Of a stretch of DNA of 64,000 nucleotides, positions 1-11,229 are shown piece by piece. The notes under the pieces were generated by a model that saw only the letters and a program-made list of their open reading frames with translations, had not been told where the DNA came from and ran no database searches. This DNA is from Aselliscus stoliczkanus (lineage: Eukaryota; Chordata; Mammalia; Chiroptera; Hipposideridae): contig CM066740.1 of assembly GCA_033961575.1 (NCBI GenBank), positions 61,883,213 through 61,947,212 of the forward strand, read 5' to 3'. Position 1 is the stretch's first letter. Each line of letters begins with the position of its first letter. A program made the translations under genes and the position numbers.

Positions 1-39
1 GGGCCTTAGCGCTTAACCACCGCACCACTAGGCTGGCCC
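1..39 (-). mobile_element. tRNA-headed bat SINE, cut by window edge
   Basis: Reverse complement of the 5' head of the SINE that recurs through this window: it reads from GGGCC through the box A region to the GCGCT stem. The rest lies outside the window, so length class and TSD cannot be judged. Confidence 0.75.
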
Positions 40-116
40 AATGAATCTTAAAATTGAAAAAATTCTTACGAAATATTTAACAAGGTAAATAAGTTTTTAA
101 AAAATATACTGCTAGG
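40..116 (+). other. AT-rich target DNA of the next SINE
   Basis: AT-rich sequence between two SINEs. Its last 16 bases (101-116) are the left TSD of the SINE at 117. It may belong to the same old L1 3' end that continues after that SINE. Confidence 0.4.
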
Positions 117-220
117 GGGCCGGCCGAATGGCGCGGTGGTTCAGCGCTGGCTTGGGATGCCAGCGGCCCCAGTTCGGATCCCACATATAAGGGCCAGTGA
201 CACTGCCCTCAAAAAAAAAA
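117..220 (+). mobile_element. Short tRNA-headed SINE
   Basis: Starts at GGGCCGGCCGA, carries a box A-like GTGG...GGTTCAGCGC, a box B GTTCGGATCCC, then GGGCCAGTGACACTGCCCTC and an A-tail. It is flanked by a 16-base TSD (101-116 and 221-236, AAAATATACTGCTAGG). This is the short class: the A-tail follows CTGCCCTC directly, without the 3' body seen at 20969, 52386 and 58300. It is non-coding and expected to be Pol III transcribed. Confidence 0.9.
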
Positions 221-590
221 AAAATATACTGCTAGGTGTACCACAGTGAAATTTCAGACTATCAGGGATAAAATATAAACATGAAAAGCTACTGGAGAGA
301 AATTATAGATTCCCTACAATGCAATGACACTAGATTGAACACAGGCATCTTGTTAGCGGAAACAGATAAACTCCAAAAGATAATGAAATAATACATTAAA
401 AGTGCTCAGGGAGACTAATTCTTATTCAGGACAGAGAGCAAAATAAATACAGTTTCAGGAATAGAAAAATTAAGACCTCTCAATGAAAGAATTAGCAACA
501 AAAGTAACAAAATCAAAATGAACTCAGAAAGAAGATGCAAGAAGCAATGGTGAACAAAGAAATTGTTTAAAAATGTAAGTTCAAATAAGT
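221..590 (+). mobile_element. Old L1 3' UTR remnant (L1M-like)
   Basis: A-rich sequence resembling the 3' UTR of old mammalian L1M families, judged from memory of motifs such as the run ending in GAAGCAATGGTGAACAAAG. No ORF remains. The SINE at 117 is probably inserted in it. The family assignment is tentative. Confidence 0.4.
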
Positions 591-2700
591 ATTGACTGGA
601 AAAATTTTACTAACCATAATCATTTCTGAAGGGTGAAAATTATCGGTTACCTCACAGAAGTTGTCAGAAGGTGGTTCGGAAGGACACCAGATACAGGCCC
701 TTGGTGAAGGCTAGAAATAGTTACTAACTTTAGGCTATTTCATAAAACAAATAATATCTCACATAACTTGTAAATACTTGATTGAAACAAGGAATTTTTT
801 GTTCACTCATTTCTAAAAGTGCCTTTATTTTTTCCTTTAGAAAATAGTAATCATTTTTCAAGTGAAAGAAACAGTTAATCTACTGAAAATGGGGTAACTG
901 TTGAGGTGTATACAGAAGATGTCATTATTCAATTATCTTCTGAATTTTCCAGGTTCACAGGATGATGTTATGCTTTAAATGTTTATTAAATGAGCTGTCT
1001 AACATTAAACAGAAATTATTCAACCCATATATATGGATTAACACCACATTGCTACTGAAAATTATTTCCAAATGCAAAAATGAGTTCTATTGATTTATTT
1101 GCATAAATTAGAAAAATAACTATTCTGTATGAAAGTTCTGCACTGTAAATTATTAGAATGCTCAATGTTGCAAACTATGTAAAGAATGCTATGACAGCAT
1201 AGACTCTGGGGAGCTTCCTGAAGTTGGGGACCTTTGAACCTGGTGTTGAACCATATAGAAAAGCAGAAGCCAGAGTTGGGGAGAGAAAGTTGTTCTAGGA
1301 AAAAGAAAACACCTACATGGACTTATGTAATTCCCAGGACATTCTGAGATGGCTGAGCAATTGTGTTCCACTCTTGATAGAAGGGAAACTGACCCTTTCT
1401 GAAACTTTTCTGCATCCCAATAAAGTATTGCTATCCTTTTCCTTTTCATCTTACTTTGTTCCAAGTGACTTCCTGCTCTCCCACCCTCACCCCCACCTAA
1501 AGCAACTTAACAAACTTGTGATTCATAACTGACTCCACGCTTACCTGCTAAGTGAGGAGCACTGGACTAAATAGTTGAGTAGGAGGAAGAAAAGAAAAAA
1601 CTAAAAAGAAATACAACTGCGATCCTTTACAGCACGACTTGATCACCACTAACTCTAGGAATGAATATCTATCCTCTGTCTTGGATTGTCTGACAAAGAG
1701 AGCTAAGTCTGACCAGAGGTCAAGAGCTAGCTACCTCTGAGAACCACCTGCTCTCTCCCTACAATTGATTGGTTGGAGTGGAAAATGAAAAATAAACACC
1801 ACTGTCTTTTAATCTTCATTGGATAGAATGGACATCATTCCAGGTATAAAAAAGAATAATTTTTTTTTAAACCAGAATGATTTTAGCAATTAAAAATGGA
1901 AAATCAACTCTTTATCTATGTGGGGGGAACACGATGATAATCTCCCGATTCATTTTGGAATCCAATAAGAAATTAAACTTTTTTTTTTCATGTACAGACA
2001 ATAGGGGATAAAGCATTAAGCTGATGGGTGGTTGCCACTTGAAATGCATTTTGGTCCCTGTGGGATGACAAAAAGAATGGCATCCAGGGAGAGATTGTTA
2101 TCTATTTACAAATTCATGGTCCATTACCTGAAGCCCTTGGAATCTGAGATGTTTTGGAATTCAGAGTTTGTTGATATTAGAATAGCACAATGGGCAGAGA
2201 GCAAAATGCTTCTTCCAAATCTGGGGCAACACCCCTAAATTAAACTCATTCTTATTTCTGCTAAGAAATGTATAAATAATGCACACAGAGTCAGATAAGT
2301 AAGACTATACACAGCTTTGTATCCTTTTGGAGCTGGTTTTGCTGCTAAGTTCAGATCAGACATTGCCACCAAACAAGTTATGGAAAACTTTCAGTTTTCA
2401 AAGCGGTGAATAAGGAATTGTGAACCTGTATTATCTTCAGGGAAACAGACAGCTGAATAGAGCTTGCACATTGTTCATTTTGAGCAAAATTAGTCATTGA
2501 ATTTCCTATCATAGAATATGAATTCTCTTCTTGTCCTAAAATAGGTTCTAAATGTATTCTGAGGGGTGACTTCAGTAGAAGTCTAAAAGTCAATCAATAG
2601 TTTAACGATGCTGTTTTTCGTCTACTTTATTATTATTATTGTCTAGCCATGAATCACATGTTACTTCTATTCTTACTGATTTCCAATAAATAAATTACAA
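591..2700. other. Unassigned AT-rich sequence
   Basis: No exon, RNA gene or confidently named repeat seen. It holds short poly-T runs near 1860 and 1980. Open frames on both strands at 1189-1532 overlap each other and have no recognisable domain. Diverged repeat pieces may be present below what can be recognised by eye. Confidence 0.5.
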
Positions 2701-3420
2701 CAACATTAAATTAAATGTTGGAATCAGCCTGCCCCTTCCACGAGGCTGCAGTCAATTGTCCACATGAGTTGATGTGTGCTCTTCTGGCCTGCCCCTGTGA
2801 TGAGGGGGAAAGCCAAGGGGCCCATCCCATCCCAACCAGATTCCACTGGGTCCCCATCAGGTGTTTTCCTGGGCACTCCAAAGTGACAGACAGACATGGC
2901 TGAAGCACATATCCACTCAGGTCTCTGCTCCTGGGTTATTAAGTAGCATGGCTGCCCCAGCCAGACCATCCTCAATCTGGTCCCACCTGCAATGCAAGGA
3001 TCTCCCATAGCCCAACCTGTCCTCTCCAAGAAGAGCATGGGGCCAAGTGGGTGTCCTCACTGGGCATAAGCTCTGAGGAGTGTCTCTGTGGCACTCCCTT
3101 AGGTCCTAGGTAAATGCAAACTACCTGGTATGGTGAGCACCCTTAAATTTCAGACCCTTGTAGCAGGAAAAGGGCATCTTGTCCAGCCGGGCATCGTGCT
3201 ACCAGAGGGACTGGCCCTCAGGCACTTGGCACTTTGTGACAAATCACATTGGGCTACACACAATAGCATAAGTTTATATTTATTGTGCACTTTTTTCATT
3301 ACATTACCTTTATACATATTTTCGGCCTTGCTGGTTGAAGTTCTTAGAGAAAAAGTAAGAGGATTATGAACTCAGCTCAGGACAACTCTCCCCTAAAGAG
3401 AGTGATTAACGTTTTACATA
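2701..3420. other. GC-richer unassigned block
   Basis: About 2710-3115 is clearly richer in G and C than its flanks and is open on both strands for roughly 60-100 codons, but no domain is recognised. It could be an old LTR or ERV piece. Sequence from 3255 has a loose MIR/L2-like look that I cannot support firmly. Confidence 0.35.
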
Positions 3421-3960
3421 GCAGATACATTTAAAAGGGCTTTCCTCACATTACATGTTTCTTGGCAAAATATTTGTAAGTTAACTTAGTGTCTTTATTA
3501 TTGTTATATCCCCCAGGGGAAGGGGGCAAAGGACACACAGGTAAGTCATTATGGTGTTCCTACCTCAGGGCTAGAACGGGGAATGGCGGGGGGTGGGGAG
3601 CTAGAGGATGGAGGTGTTCCCTGGGTGGAAAAGGGAAGGAAGAGCATTAGGGACAACAGGAAGAGCAGGGCAGAGCACGGAGGCAGGAAAGCGCAGCGGG
3701 ACGTCAGGTGTGGCCGGAACACGGAGTGTTGGAAGGCTGCACATGACCTTGAAGCTGGAGAATGGGTTAATAAAATAGGTAACAAGTGTAACTCAGCACT
3801 GCCAAGAGAAGTAGTGCTGACAGGAGCTAGCAATTTCACTGCACTTTCTTCAGACTTATAAATGAGCAAAGAGCTGATGAAGGGGCTTTGGGTTGAGCCA
3901 AGAATTTTCAGTGATGTTTGTAAACAAATATGCACATGGTTAGCCAAGACTAGAAGTACG
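3421..3960. other. Unassigned, possible MIR trace
   Basis: About 3430-3560 loosely resembles the MIR reverse complement. 3570-3780 is purine-rich (GGAAG, GAGGA repeats). No gene seen. Confidence 0.3.
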
Positions 3961-3961
3961 A

Positions 3962-3967
3962 AGCATG

Positions 3968-4054
<87 letters not shown>

Positions 4055-4159
4055 AGAGCAGTGTCACTGGCCCTCAAATGTGGGACCCAAACCGGGGCCG
4101 CTGGCTTCCCAAGCCAGCGCTTAACCACCGCGCCACTCGGCCGGCCCAGCATGTGCCAT
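3962..4159 (-). mobile_element. Short SINE with a TA-microsatellite tail
   Basis: Reverse-strand short SINE. The body runs about 4054-4147, and the A-tail appears as poly-T at about 4018-4053. A perfect 12-base TSD, AGCATGTGCCAT, lies at 3962-3973 and 4148-4159. The TA repeat at about 3974-4016 sits between the TSDs next to the poly-T, so it is part of the insertion's tail rather than older target DNA. Confidence 0.9.
3972..4016. repeat. (TA)n microsatellite, about 44 bp
   Basis: Uninterrupted alternating TA directly next to the SINE poly-T. It lies inside the SINE target duplication, so it probably grew from the SINE tail. It is the source of spurious Tyr-Ile and Lys-rich open frames on both strands. 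Confidence 0.95.
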
Positions 4160-4169
4160 TTATGACTGA

Positions 4170-4405
4170 GTACCATTATGGTTCTGGGCCTGGACTCTTG
4201 AGTCAGGCTGCTCGGGTTCAAGCCCTAGCCCCAAATGTCCTTACTGTGTGACCAAAGATATTTATTTAACTTTTTGTGAATCTGTCTGTTTATCTATAGA
4301 ATGAGGATAGCAATACACCTTTCTAAGGCTTGTTATGAAGATCAAATAAGTTAATATATATAAAGTACTTAGAACTGTGTCCGGGACATAGTAAGTATGA
4401 GAGGA
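4170..4405 (+). mobile_element. MIR SINE
   Basis: Matches the order of MIR landmarks: a GGGTTCAAGCCC box B-like core, then CTGTGTGACC, TTTATCTATAGAATGAGGATA, and a 3' part ending in CTTAGAACTGTGTCCGGGACATAGTAAG. MIR is an ancient inactive tRNA-derived SINE common to mammals. Confidence 0.75.
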
Positions 4406-5120
4406 GGGGCTGGGTGGGGAAGGGGAAGGGAAATGCCAATAACTTAGTTAAGAGACAAATTAAATATTCCCTGTGAGTGATCAGATAGTTGGGTCTAAAG
4501 GGCTCACGACATTCTTTTGCCAAGTAACACCTGAGCTATGATTCTGCTAGAATGAGAGCACCCAGGCTCCTCATGGACTGTGCAACCAGCGAGTGTGAGC
4601 CAGTTAGCCCACAGCACCACAGGAGGGGCCAGGGGGCCTGCTGAGACTTGCCCTGGCCTCCTGAAGCAGCTAAACTCCTTGTGTCTACACTTTCAGTGAG
4701 TCTGTCGCCTCCTCATTGGTTTTCCTACTCTTGAAAGTGTTAAGGATTTGTTTTGAAACAAAACAAAACAAAACAAAATAACTATGCAAGCCTGTAGAGC
4801 TAGATAAGGGACCTTGAAGACCCAGGAGCAAAATGCCCTCAGTTTACCCAGGTGGGAGGGCTTTGGGTCTGAGACATCGCAGACAGTGGTGGGGAGATTT
4901 GGAAATGTGTCTTTCCTGAGTGTTTTTGCACATATTTTGTCAGTGTTTTATTGAATCAAACAGAAGGTTAAGCTTTTATTAACTTGGGGTAAGCCATTGT
5001 ATTAAAATCTTTGATGTCTTAACTCAAAATGAAAAGGAAGTAGCAACAGCATATTAAAATGAAAATAAGGTATTATTGTTCTTGGCTTCAGTATGCTTTA
5101 ACTACTTTACTTCTGGAGTC
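4406..5120. other. Unassigned, with an AAAAC microsatellite
   Basis: Includes (AAAAC)n at about 4755-4780 and a GC-richer part at 4560-4680. No gene recognised. A CTCF-like GCCAGGGGGCC at about 4628-4638 is too weak to call. Confidence 0.4.
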
Positions 5121-5124
5121 AGTG

Positions 5125-5320
5125 CAATGGTGTTGTGTGAACATATTTAGGGTCAGAAATCAGGGTTTGATTCCAGGAGCCATCAAAGCCAATTGTTAAT
5201 CTAGCCTTGTACAGGCTACTAAACTTCTTAATTAATAGGCATAATGATATCGACCTCCTAGGATTTTGTGAAGATTAATCAGTTAATTAGAGGAAGTAAT
5301 AAATGGCAAATCCATGAAAG
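5125..5320 (+). mobile_element. MIR SINE, diverged
   Basis: MIR-like order: GTCAGAAATCAGGGTTTGATTCC, then a loss-of-consensus middle, TTAATAGGCATAATGATATC, CTAGGATTTTGTGAAGATTAA and GTAATAAATGGCA near the end. Inactive. Confidence 0.55.
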
Positions 5321-6335
5321 AAAATAGGGATTTAGGAAACGCAAGTCTCCACCCATGCCTGTCCTTCCCTAAGAGATGGAGTTTTAATGAGGACACCATT
5401 TAATTTTAACATGAACGCAATCACTTCTTTTCTAATCATTTCCTCCCAAATCAAAAGCTGACACAGACTCATTTCCCCTCTCTAGGTCTGCTTCCTCCTT
5501 TGTAAAGTGAGGTGGTTGGCTTATGTTTCACCTCCAACTTCCTTCAATACCTGGGCTTCCATGGCTTTTTCCCAGCTTTCCTTTGGCCTAGGAAAATCTA
5601 GTTTATCCCAGGCATCAAATTCTCCCTTTTGCTGAAAGAGAGAGTAAACTGAAATGCTTGTGGGTGACTACAGAAAAATCATCTCACAATTTCTCTATGA
5701 AAACATATTTTTCCATTTTTGTTAGCTATAAAGCACTATACAATCATATAATTTATATGATAGCAATAATATTGCTATTATTTTTCCATTCTCACTATGC
5801 TGCTTCCTTCCTCTCCCACAATTAAATGAGAGAAGTAAATATTTCATAATAGGTTAAATCCATAGGTAGATCTATCAGGAAAAAAGATATATATGTGTAT
5901 ACATCCCTACCGCCTGTATTAATCATAGTTCCTTCCATCACACCTCCACTCAGGTTTGTGTGCTTAGCCACTCGCTCTCCCTTCTGACTGGAGAAGCGCG
6001 ACTGATGGCTCAGAAATTCTGGTTGTTGTTGCAACCACTACAGACTGGGAGCCCCTGTCAACTCTTGACTGACAAGGAGAACCTAGGCACTGTAGAGATT
6101 GGACAAGAGAAGGATCCATCTTCCCTAGTGGTTACCTGGGGTGGCTGAGTGACCCAGCTTGGAAGTATGGCGGTGCCGTCACCCAATGGGGCAGACTGTC
6201 GCCCTCTCTCTCTCTCTGTCTTCCTTGCCTCTCTCCCTCCCCCACGGACAGCTCTGAGATACAGTCTCCTCCCACAAAATTGAGCAAGCAGACATGTTTG
6301 GTGATCAATATAGTCACCTTTGTACTGCACGCTTG
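5321..6335. other. Unassigned sequence
   Basis: AT-rich to about 5900, then a GC-richer stretch with a CT-rich patch at about 6200-6240. The overlapping open frames at 5960-6375 have no recognisable domain and lie next to ERV-like DNA. Confidence 0.4.
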
Positions 6336-6960
6336 TATTTGCTCTCCGACTCAAGTTGGGTTCCCTGGAAAGCACACTTTAAGACAAAGTTTGATGTGTT
6401 GTATCAGGAAATTCTCTCGGGATCAATGCCTGTAGAAAGGAAGGAAGAAGCAGCTTGAGCAGAGAAAGAAATTGGGTTACGACGTAGTCCCAGTGGAGAC
6501 AGCAGCTATACCTATAGACAGTTTGACTCTCTGATGGCCCTTCAGAACTAACCCAAATTGTGCCCTTTACATCAGCCAGTCACTGATGTGGGCTGTCCTG
6601 GGAAGGCAGCATGGCCTTTAGAGGGGCAAATGCTGAAGAGGGTGACAGTTGAGGCCTCTCTTCTGATAGCAGTCATGGCAATTAAGGGAATAATTCTACC
6701 TTTTCTGAAGGGGAACTTGGGGGGTGCCTGACAGCATCCATTGCGGTGTACACCTGGACTATTTAATAGATCCAGTTCTTTATATAATAAGTACTGAGAG
6801 CAGCTCCTGTAGGACTCTGTGGGCCTGTTTTTCTGGAGAAACTTATAAGAAGAAGGTTAATGGATTAACTATAGCCACACTGCTGCAGCTGGTCTCAGGG
6901 TCTCAGCTGATATTAATTATCTCCCTCCTCAACTGTCCATTCCAGGTTCCCCTCACCCTC
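6336..6960 (-). mobile_element. Probable LTR-like ERV remnant
   Basis: Sequence such as GGGTTCCCTGGAAAGCACAC followed by a TTTGATGTGTTG block resembles a reverse-strand mammalian ERV LTR or flank. It lies on the 3' side of the ERV integrase-like remnant at 7560-8160, which fits a 3' end. The family is not named and the borders are soft. Confidence 0.35.
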
Positions 6961-7559
6961 CGCTAGCACCTCTGCTGGTCTCAGTGGCTTATCCAGCGAC
7001 ATTGTGCTCATCCCTGAGGAATCTGAGCCCCTTGAGAACCAGGCCCTTTGCAGACTATGGTTACTGTCCAAAGAGACAGGCAAATAGATCCCTTGGGAGC
7101 CAAACATATTTCCTCCTGTGCTCAGGTGTCACATGAGATCTCAGTTTCAGTTAATTCTGACAGGATAGTGACTCTGAAGTACGCAAGCAGCAGTCACAGC
7201 CTAGAGTTCAGTGTGACTGTTGATGTTGCTTCTGGTGGAAGTATTTCTTCTTGGGAACCGGAACTCTAGACACACAGAGTTCAGAGTTGTGAGGATGGGA
7301 AACAAAATTGCTCCAGTGGGTCCTGGGAATGATGATACCGGCAACTCCTGCTCCACCCTATGGGCCCTTGACCCATGGATTTACCTCTTTGAATCACACT
7401 ATCACAAACACCTGTTGATTTAGAATGTATGCTGTATCCTGGAGGAAGGCTTCCCACCCTGGCAGGCATTGCCTCGGGGCTGGTGTGTTTCCTGGGCCCT
7501 CGTCAGGCTGAGCCTCTGCTCTGTCGGGTCAGCGCCTTCTGAGTGGCAAAGTACATGAT
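6961..7559 (-). mobile_element. Possible ERV internal remnant
   Basis: Lies between the LTR-like block and the integrase-like block and has moderate GC. Only broken frames of about 60-70 codons exist. Assigned mainly by position, so this is inference. Confidence 0.25.
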
Positions 7560-8160
7560 ACGGTCATGTGCCCGTTCTTGTGTTCCTTTTGGGGTGAAAT
7601 AGGTCCCTCGGTCCGAAGCAGTAGTTTGTGGGATCACAGGCTAGTGGATCAAACACTTCGTAAGACCTTGGGCAGGTCTTACGGGCAGAAAAGGAATATA
7701 TGTCTATTATATGTCTTATGCCAGGAATATATGTCTATTCCTGTTGGATGAATTGCTGGACCATTCAGACTAAAGGAGACTAATGTAGTCCATTTGTCCC
7801 CAAGGGGCTTGTTCAGTGATGGTGCTGCGTCAGGGACTCAGAGCTGGTCTCTGGTGAATGCTGATTGGACACTTGGCAATGGCAATCATAGATCAGTCAA
7901 AGAAAGTGAAAGTAGGTGCTGTTGAGCTCTTCTCATTGGGTCCTGCTGCCGTGGCTACTCCACTCCTGTGCTCACTGTGTCAGCATAAGTGGCCAGTGAC
8001 AGAGGGTAGCTGATGGCAACTGTCTGAGTTGTTTTGTGTGCGTGGTTGTTTAGTGCCGCTTCTGAGATTGGTGCTCTCCAGTGGATATTGAATGTGGTAC
8101 AGAAATATTCATACAGTGTGCCTACTCCCGCATATTCATTCGCATCCCTCTTAAAGGAGA
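7560..8160 (-). pseudogene. Decayed ERVL-class pol (integrase region) remnant
   Basis: Reverse-strand sequence resembling the integrase part of ERVL-type pol, e.g. GGGGTGAAATAGGTCCCTCG followed by GGTCCGAAGCAGTA, and further on GACACTTGGCAATGGC. It is broken by stops and small indels, including a local duplication around GGAATATATGTCTATT at 7691-7740. No open frame covers it, so it cannot encode an enzyme. The call rests on memory of ERVL internal sequence. Confidence 0.5.
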
Positions 8161-8500
8161 AAGATTGTAAAAGGACAAGGCAGTCTCAGACAGAGCGCAG
8201 GAGAGCTAACAGAGCCCTGGTGCAAAATATGATGTGTAGTTTTGCAATAAAAAGTCTGGGAAGCAGACTGAGACAGAGACTGACATGTAGGAAGTTTATT
8301 AGGGAGCAACCCTGGGAAGGGATGGGAACAGAGGTTCCCAGAGGGCAAGGGAAAAGCTGGGCTATGATGAGGGAACTGGCACAGAAATGGCCCTTAAAAG
8401 TTGTCTTAACTTGAGGCAAGAGGACCAGACCTCTATGCCACTGTACTGGCCAATCATTGGCTGTGGCCTTCTCTGGGAAGAGAGTGCTGCTAGGATGAGT
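8161..8500 (-). mobile_element. Possible LTR-like block
   Basis: AAAAGTCTGGGAAGCAGACTG followed by GGAAGTTTATTAGGGAGCAA resembles a reverse-strand LTR polyadenylation region (TTTATT is the reverse complement of AATAAA). Not assigned to a family. Confidence 0.3.
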
Positions 8501-9445
8501 CACTTCTCATGAGCCACGGCAGTGCCTTAACAGGGCTGACAGCTCACAACTGTCTCCCAGCAGCAGTTCCGGCAGCTGTGGACACAATCCCATCATTCCT
8601 GAAGTGAGGTCTGGGTGGTGTGTCACAGCTTTCACCAAACTTTTCTTCCTCCTTTGCCTCATTTCCTTCTTTCTTTTACTCGTAATTTCCTGGGATGCAC
8701 CCATAATAAAATATTAGCATATAAGCTTTGCCTCAGGCTCTCTTTTTTAGAGAAACTGGACTAAAAGACCAAAAAACTAAACATGTTTGTTTTAACTTCT
8801 ATTTCATAGCCCTAAGTCAACCTGCTCCAAAATGGCTCTCTCTACTATAAAAGAAATGTGTAAAATTAATAACACAAAAAAAGGAAAAAAAGAAAAAGGC
8901 TTAGAATTAGGCAGATTAAAGCAGGACACTTGACCTCTAGAGGAGCTCAGTTATTCACTTGTGAATATAAGGAATGTAACCAATCTCTCAGGTTTAGTTT
9001 CCATTCTGATATAGTGGATGTAATAATGTCTGATTTTCCAGAGTATGAAAGAATATAATGTATGTCAGAGAACTTTGCAGATATCACAAAATCTTTAGTA
9101 ACAAATTCTTACCCTTCACCATCATATTCTCTAGAAAATGCACTGAACAATGAAGTGGTGTTGCCACCCTCCAAGAATCAATGCCAGGGCCATGTGGTGC
9201 ACAATCCCTTACAAATGCAGTGATACTATAACACTAGGAAGCTACCCTCTTGTCCCCTGCCAAGGTTCCTGAAGCCCCACCACTGAAGAGTAAGGTTTTT
9301 CTGCCTTTAATCCTTTCTGATCTTTCAGTGAAAGCATCAGGGCCAAGGTGTGGCCCAACTCCAGGCGCCACTGCCAGTTGAGTTTTTTAAGTGGGGCCTC
9401 CTGGGGTCATGCTATGTCATGGCCCATTGACAGGCACCTGTGAGC
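8501..9445. other. Unassigned, may include ERV-derived DNA
   Basis: 8870-8905 is A-rich. 9100-9400 is GC-richer (CTCTTGTCCCCTGCCAAGG) and continues after the SINE to about 9800. It may be an unrecognised ERV or LTR. No intact frame. Confidence 0.35.
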
Positions 9446-9590
9446 AAGACAGGCACCTTCTTTGGGCCGGCCGAGTGGTGTGGTGGTTAAGCGCTGGCCT
9501 GGGAAGCCAGCGGCCCCGGTTCGGGTCCCACGTATGAGGGCCAGTGACACTGCCCTCAAAAAAAAAAAAAAAAAAAAGACAGGCACCTTC
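9446..9590 (+). mobile_element. Short tRNA-headed SINE with TSD
   Basis: Body 9464-9559 plus an A-tail to about 9575, with head GGGCCGGCCGAGTGGTG and box B GGTTCGGGTCCC. TSD AAGACAGGCACCTTC is perfect at 9446-9460 and 9576-9590, indicating a fairly young insertion. Confidence 0.92.
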
Positions 9591-10820
9591 TCTGTGGGGG
9601 AAAGGTGCATGGAAGGGGAACCATGGGAGTCAGAGTAATGAGAAGAGAAACTGAAATGTGAAGTCCAGGGGGAAAGACTTGTCCTGCTTCTTGACTGCAG
9701 TAAGGTCGAGCCCTAGTCTGGGTCTCCACCAGGAGCCACAGGGTGACACTACCTGCCACAGCACCAGAGCTCAGGTGCTCCCACCTTTGGTCCCTTGCTA
9801 TTCTACTATATCTTCCATCCCCCCCTCCTTCTGAAATCGCCAGTGGCTTCCCTTAATGAGATTTGTATAAGTTTCTCTTTTGACCTATGTATGAGAGGGT
9901 GATGTTCATATTATGAGAATAAAATTTTTAGCTCTTAGCTTATGCCTTCCAATGAAAATGATTTTCATTCTGACTAACAATAGGAAATTAGAACATGACC
10001 CACTCTTACTTAATTAGACCCCTCTTTTCCTGCCGAGATTTAATTCTGTAAGTCTTTTGAAATGTGCCATGTTAGAAATGAAATGACACAGACTCCTCAA
10101 GCACTCTCAGGGGAGGGATGGCTAAAAGTTGTTTTTAAAAAAACAAAAAAAGTATTGGGAAAATAATGAAAGGAACCATCTCTGACATATTCAAACTAAA
10201 ACAAACCATATGCTGTGGCAGAAAATTATTTCCTGTCGCCCTGGATGAAGGCAGCACGGAAGGTCCTCCTCCCACTTTTGAAGACTGCGCTTGGCTAGCC
10301 CCCCTTGGAATCACAGGCTGCATTTCCTCTGACCCCAGGGATCTGGGCGGCTGACGTGCCCCTTAGTATCTGCCACTGAGCCTGCCGCAGAGCCAACAGC
10401 AATTACTGGAAAGTCAGGCCATGACCTACTTTCCAGTTTTGTGAACCAGTAAAACTAATTTACTGCTCTGTCTTCCAAAGTGCAGACTTCACTGATTTTT
10501 CAGCAGATCAATGCCAGACACCCTAGACTAAGGCGGCACTGAACAGCCCCTAAGCAGTTCTGCCATGGTGAGCTGAGCTGCGTCGACAACTAAATAGGAG
10601 CATCTGCAGTGTATTCTTTATTGGATCTGTGTATCCACTCTGAAATAAAATATCCATTGGTAAATCAACACAGTTACAGGGTGACATTTCCAATTCATCG
10701 ACTGAGAGGAAATGGCAGGATGCCAAGGAGCCAACCTTGGGGCTTGTCAGTGCCCACTTACTAGGTGGCTGCAAATTTGAGGGAATCTGAAGAACACCCA
10801 AATATTAATTCTGCACCAAA
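9591..10820. other. Unassigned sequence
   Basis: GC-richer to 9830, AT-rich around 9860-10000, then mixed. The frames at 10135-10354 and 10550-10801 have no recognisable domain. No repeat named with confidence. Confidence 0.4.
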
Positions 10821-10824
10821 CAGA

Positions 10825-10868
10825 GAATTATAAAATGTCATAGATGGAAGGGACCACAGAAACGATCT
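10825..10868 (+). mobile_element. Mammalian SINE fragment (MIR-type), left part
   Basis: ATAGATGGAAGGGACCACAG then CGATCTAGTTCA resembles a common old mammalian SINE module. A matching downstream part may resume at about 11230, after the nested hAT and bat SINE. Confidence 0.45.
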
Positions 10869-10963
10869 AGTTCAGGGATCTTCAACTGATGCGTAGGCTA
10901 TATTGCGGGGGGAGGCTGTTCATTAGAATTACTGGGGAGCTCTTTCAAAATATAAACACAGGT
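10869..10963 (+). mobile_element. hAT-type MER remnant, 5' part
   Basis: CAGGGATCTTCAACTGATG...TTAGAATTACTGGGGAGCTC matches the layout of small hAT-Charlie elements (a CAG-starting terminal repeat, then AGAATCACCTGGGGAGC). It is cut by the SINE at 10964. Confidence 0.45.
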
Positions 10964-11079
10964 GGGCCAGCTGAGTGGCACGGTGGTTAAGCGCTGGCCT
11001 GGGAAGCCAGCGGCCCCGGTTCAGTCCCACATATGAGGGCCAGTGACACTGCTCTCAAAAAAAAAAAAAAAAAAAAGAA

Positions 11080-11080
<1 letters not shown>
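10964..11080 (+). mobile_element. Short tRNA-headed SINE
   Basis: GGGCCAGCTGAGTGGCACGG head, box B GGTTCAGTCCC with one base missing, then GGGCCAGTGACACTGCTCTC and about 20 A. The left flank AAATATAAACACAGGT resembles the right flank GAAATACACAC...CACAGAGGT, so the right TSD seems to have expanded into a CA repeat. Confidence 0.88.

Positions 11081-11081
<1 letters not shown>

Positions 11082-11113
<32 letters not shown>
11082..11113. repeat. (CA)n microsatellite at SINE end
   Basis: About 16 CA units directly after the SINE A-tail and within the probable right TSD. Confidence 0.95.
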
Positions 11114-11118
<5 letters not shown>

Positions 11119-11229
11119 ATATAGAGATGCCTGACTCAGTGTGAGAGTATATTGGAGTTTGAGAGGGTTGTGAGGTGGTCTCACAAATATTTTCAAATTC
11201 TTGTAAATGACTCCTCACCTCCTTAGAGA

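Noticed and set aside
117..220. tRNA-like head as a functional tRNA gene
   Set aside because: Box A and box B are present, but the same sequence recurs with A-tails and TSDs through the window, so it is a SINE.
3549..4221. Minus-strand frames of 172 and 93 codons with Lys and Tyr-Ile runs
   Set aside because: They run through the SINE poly-T and the TA microsatellite; the homopolymer stretches come from those repeats.
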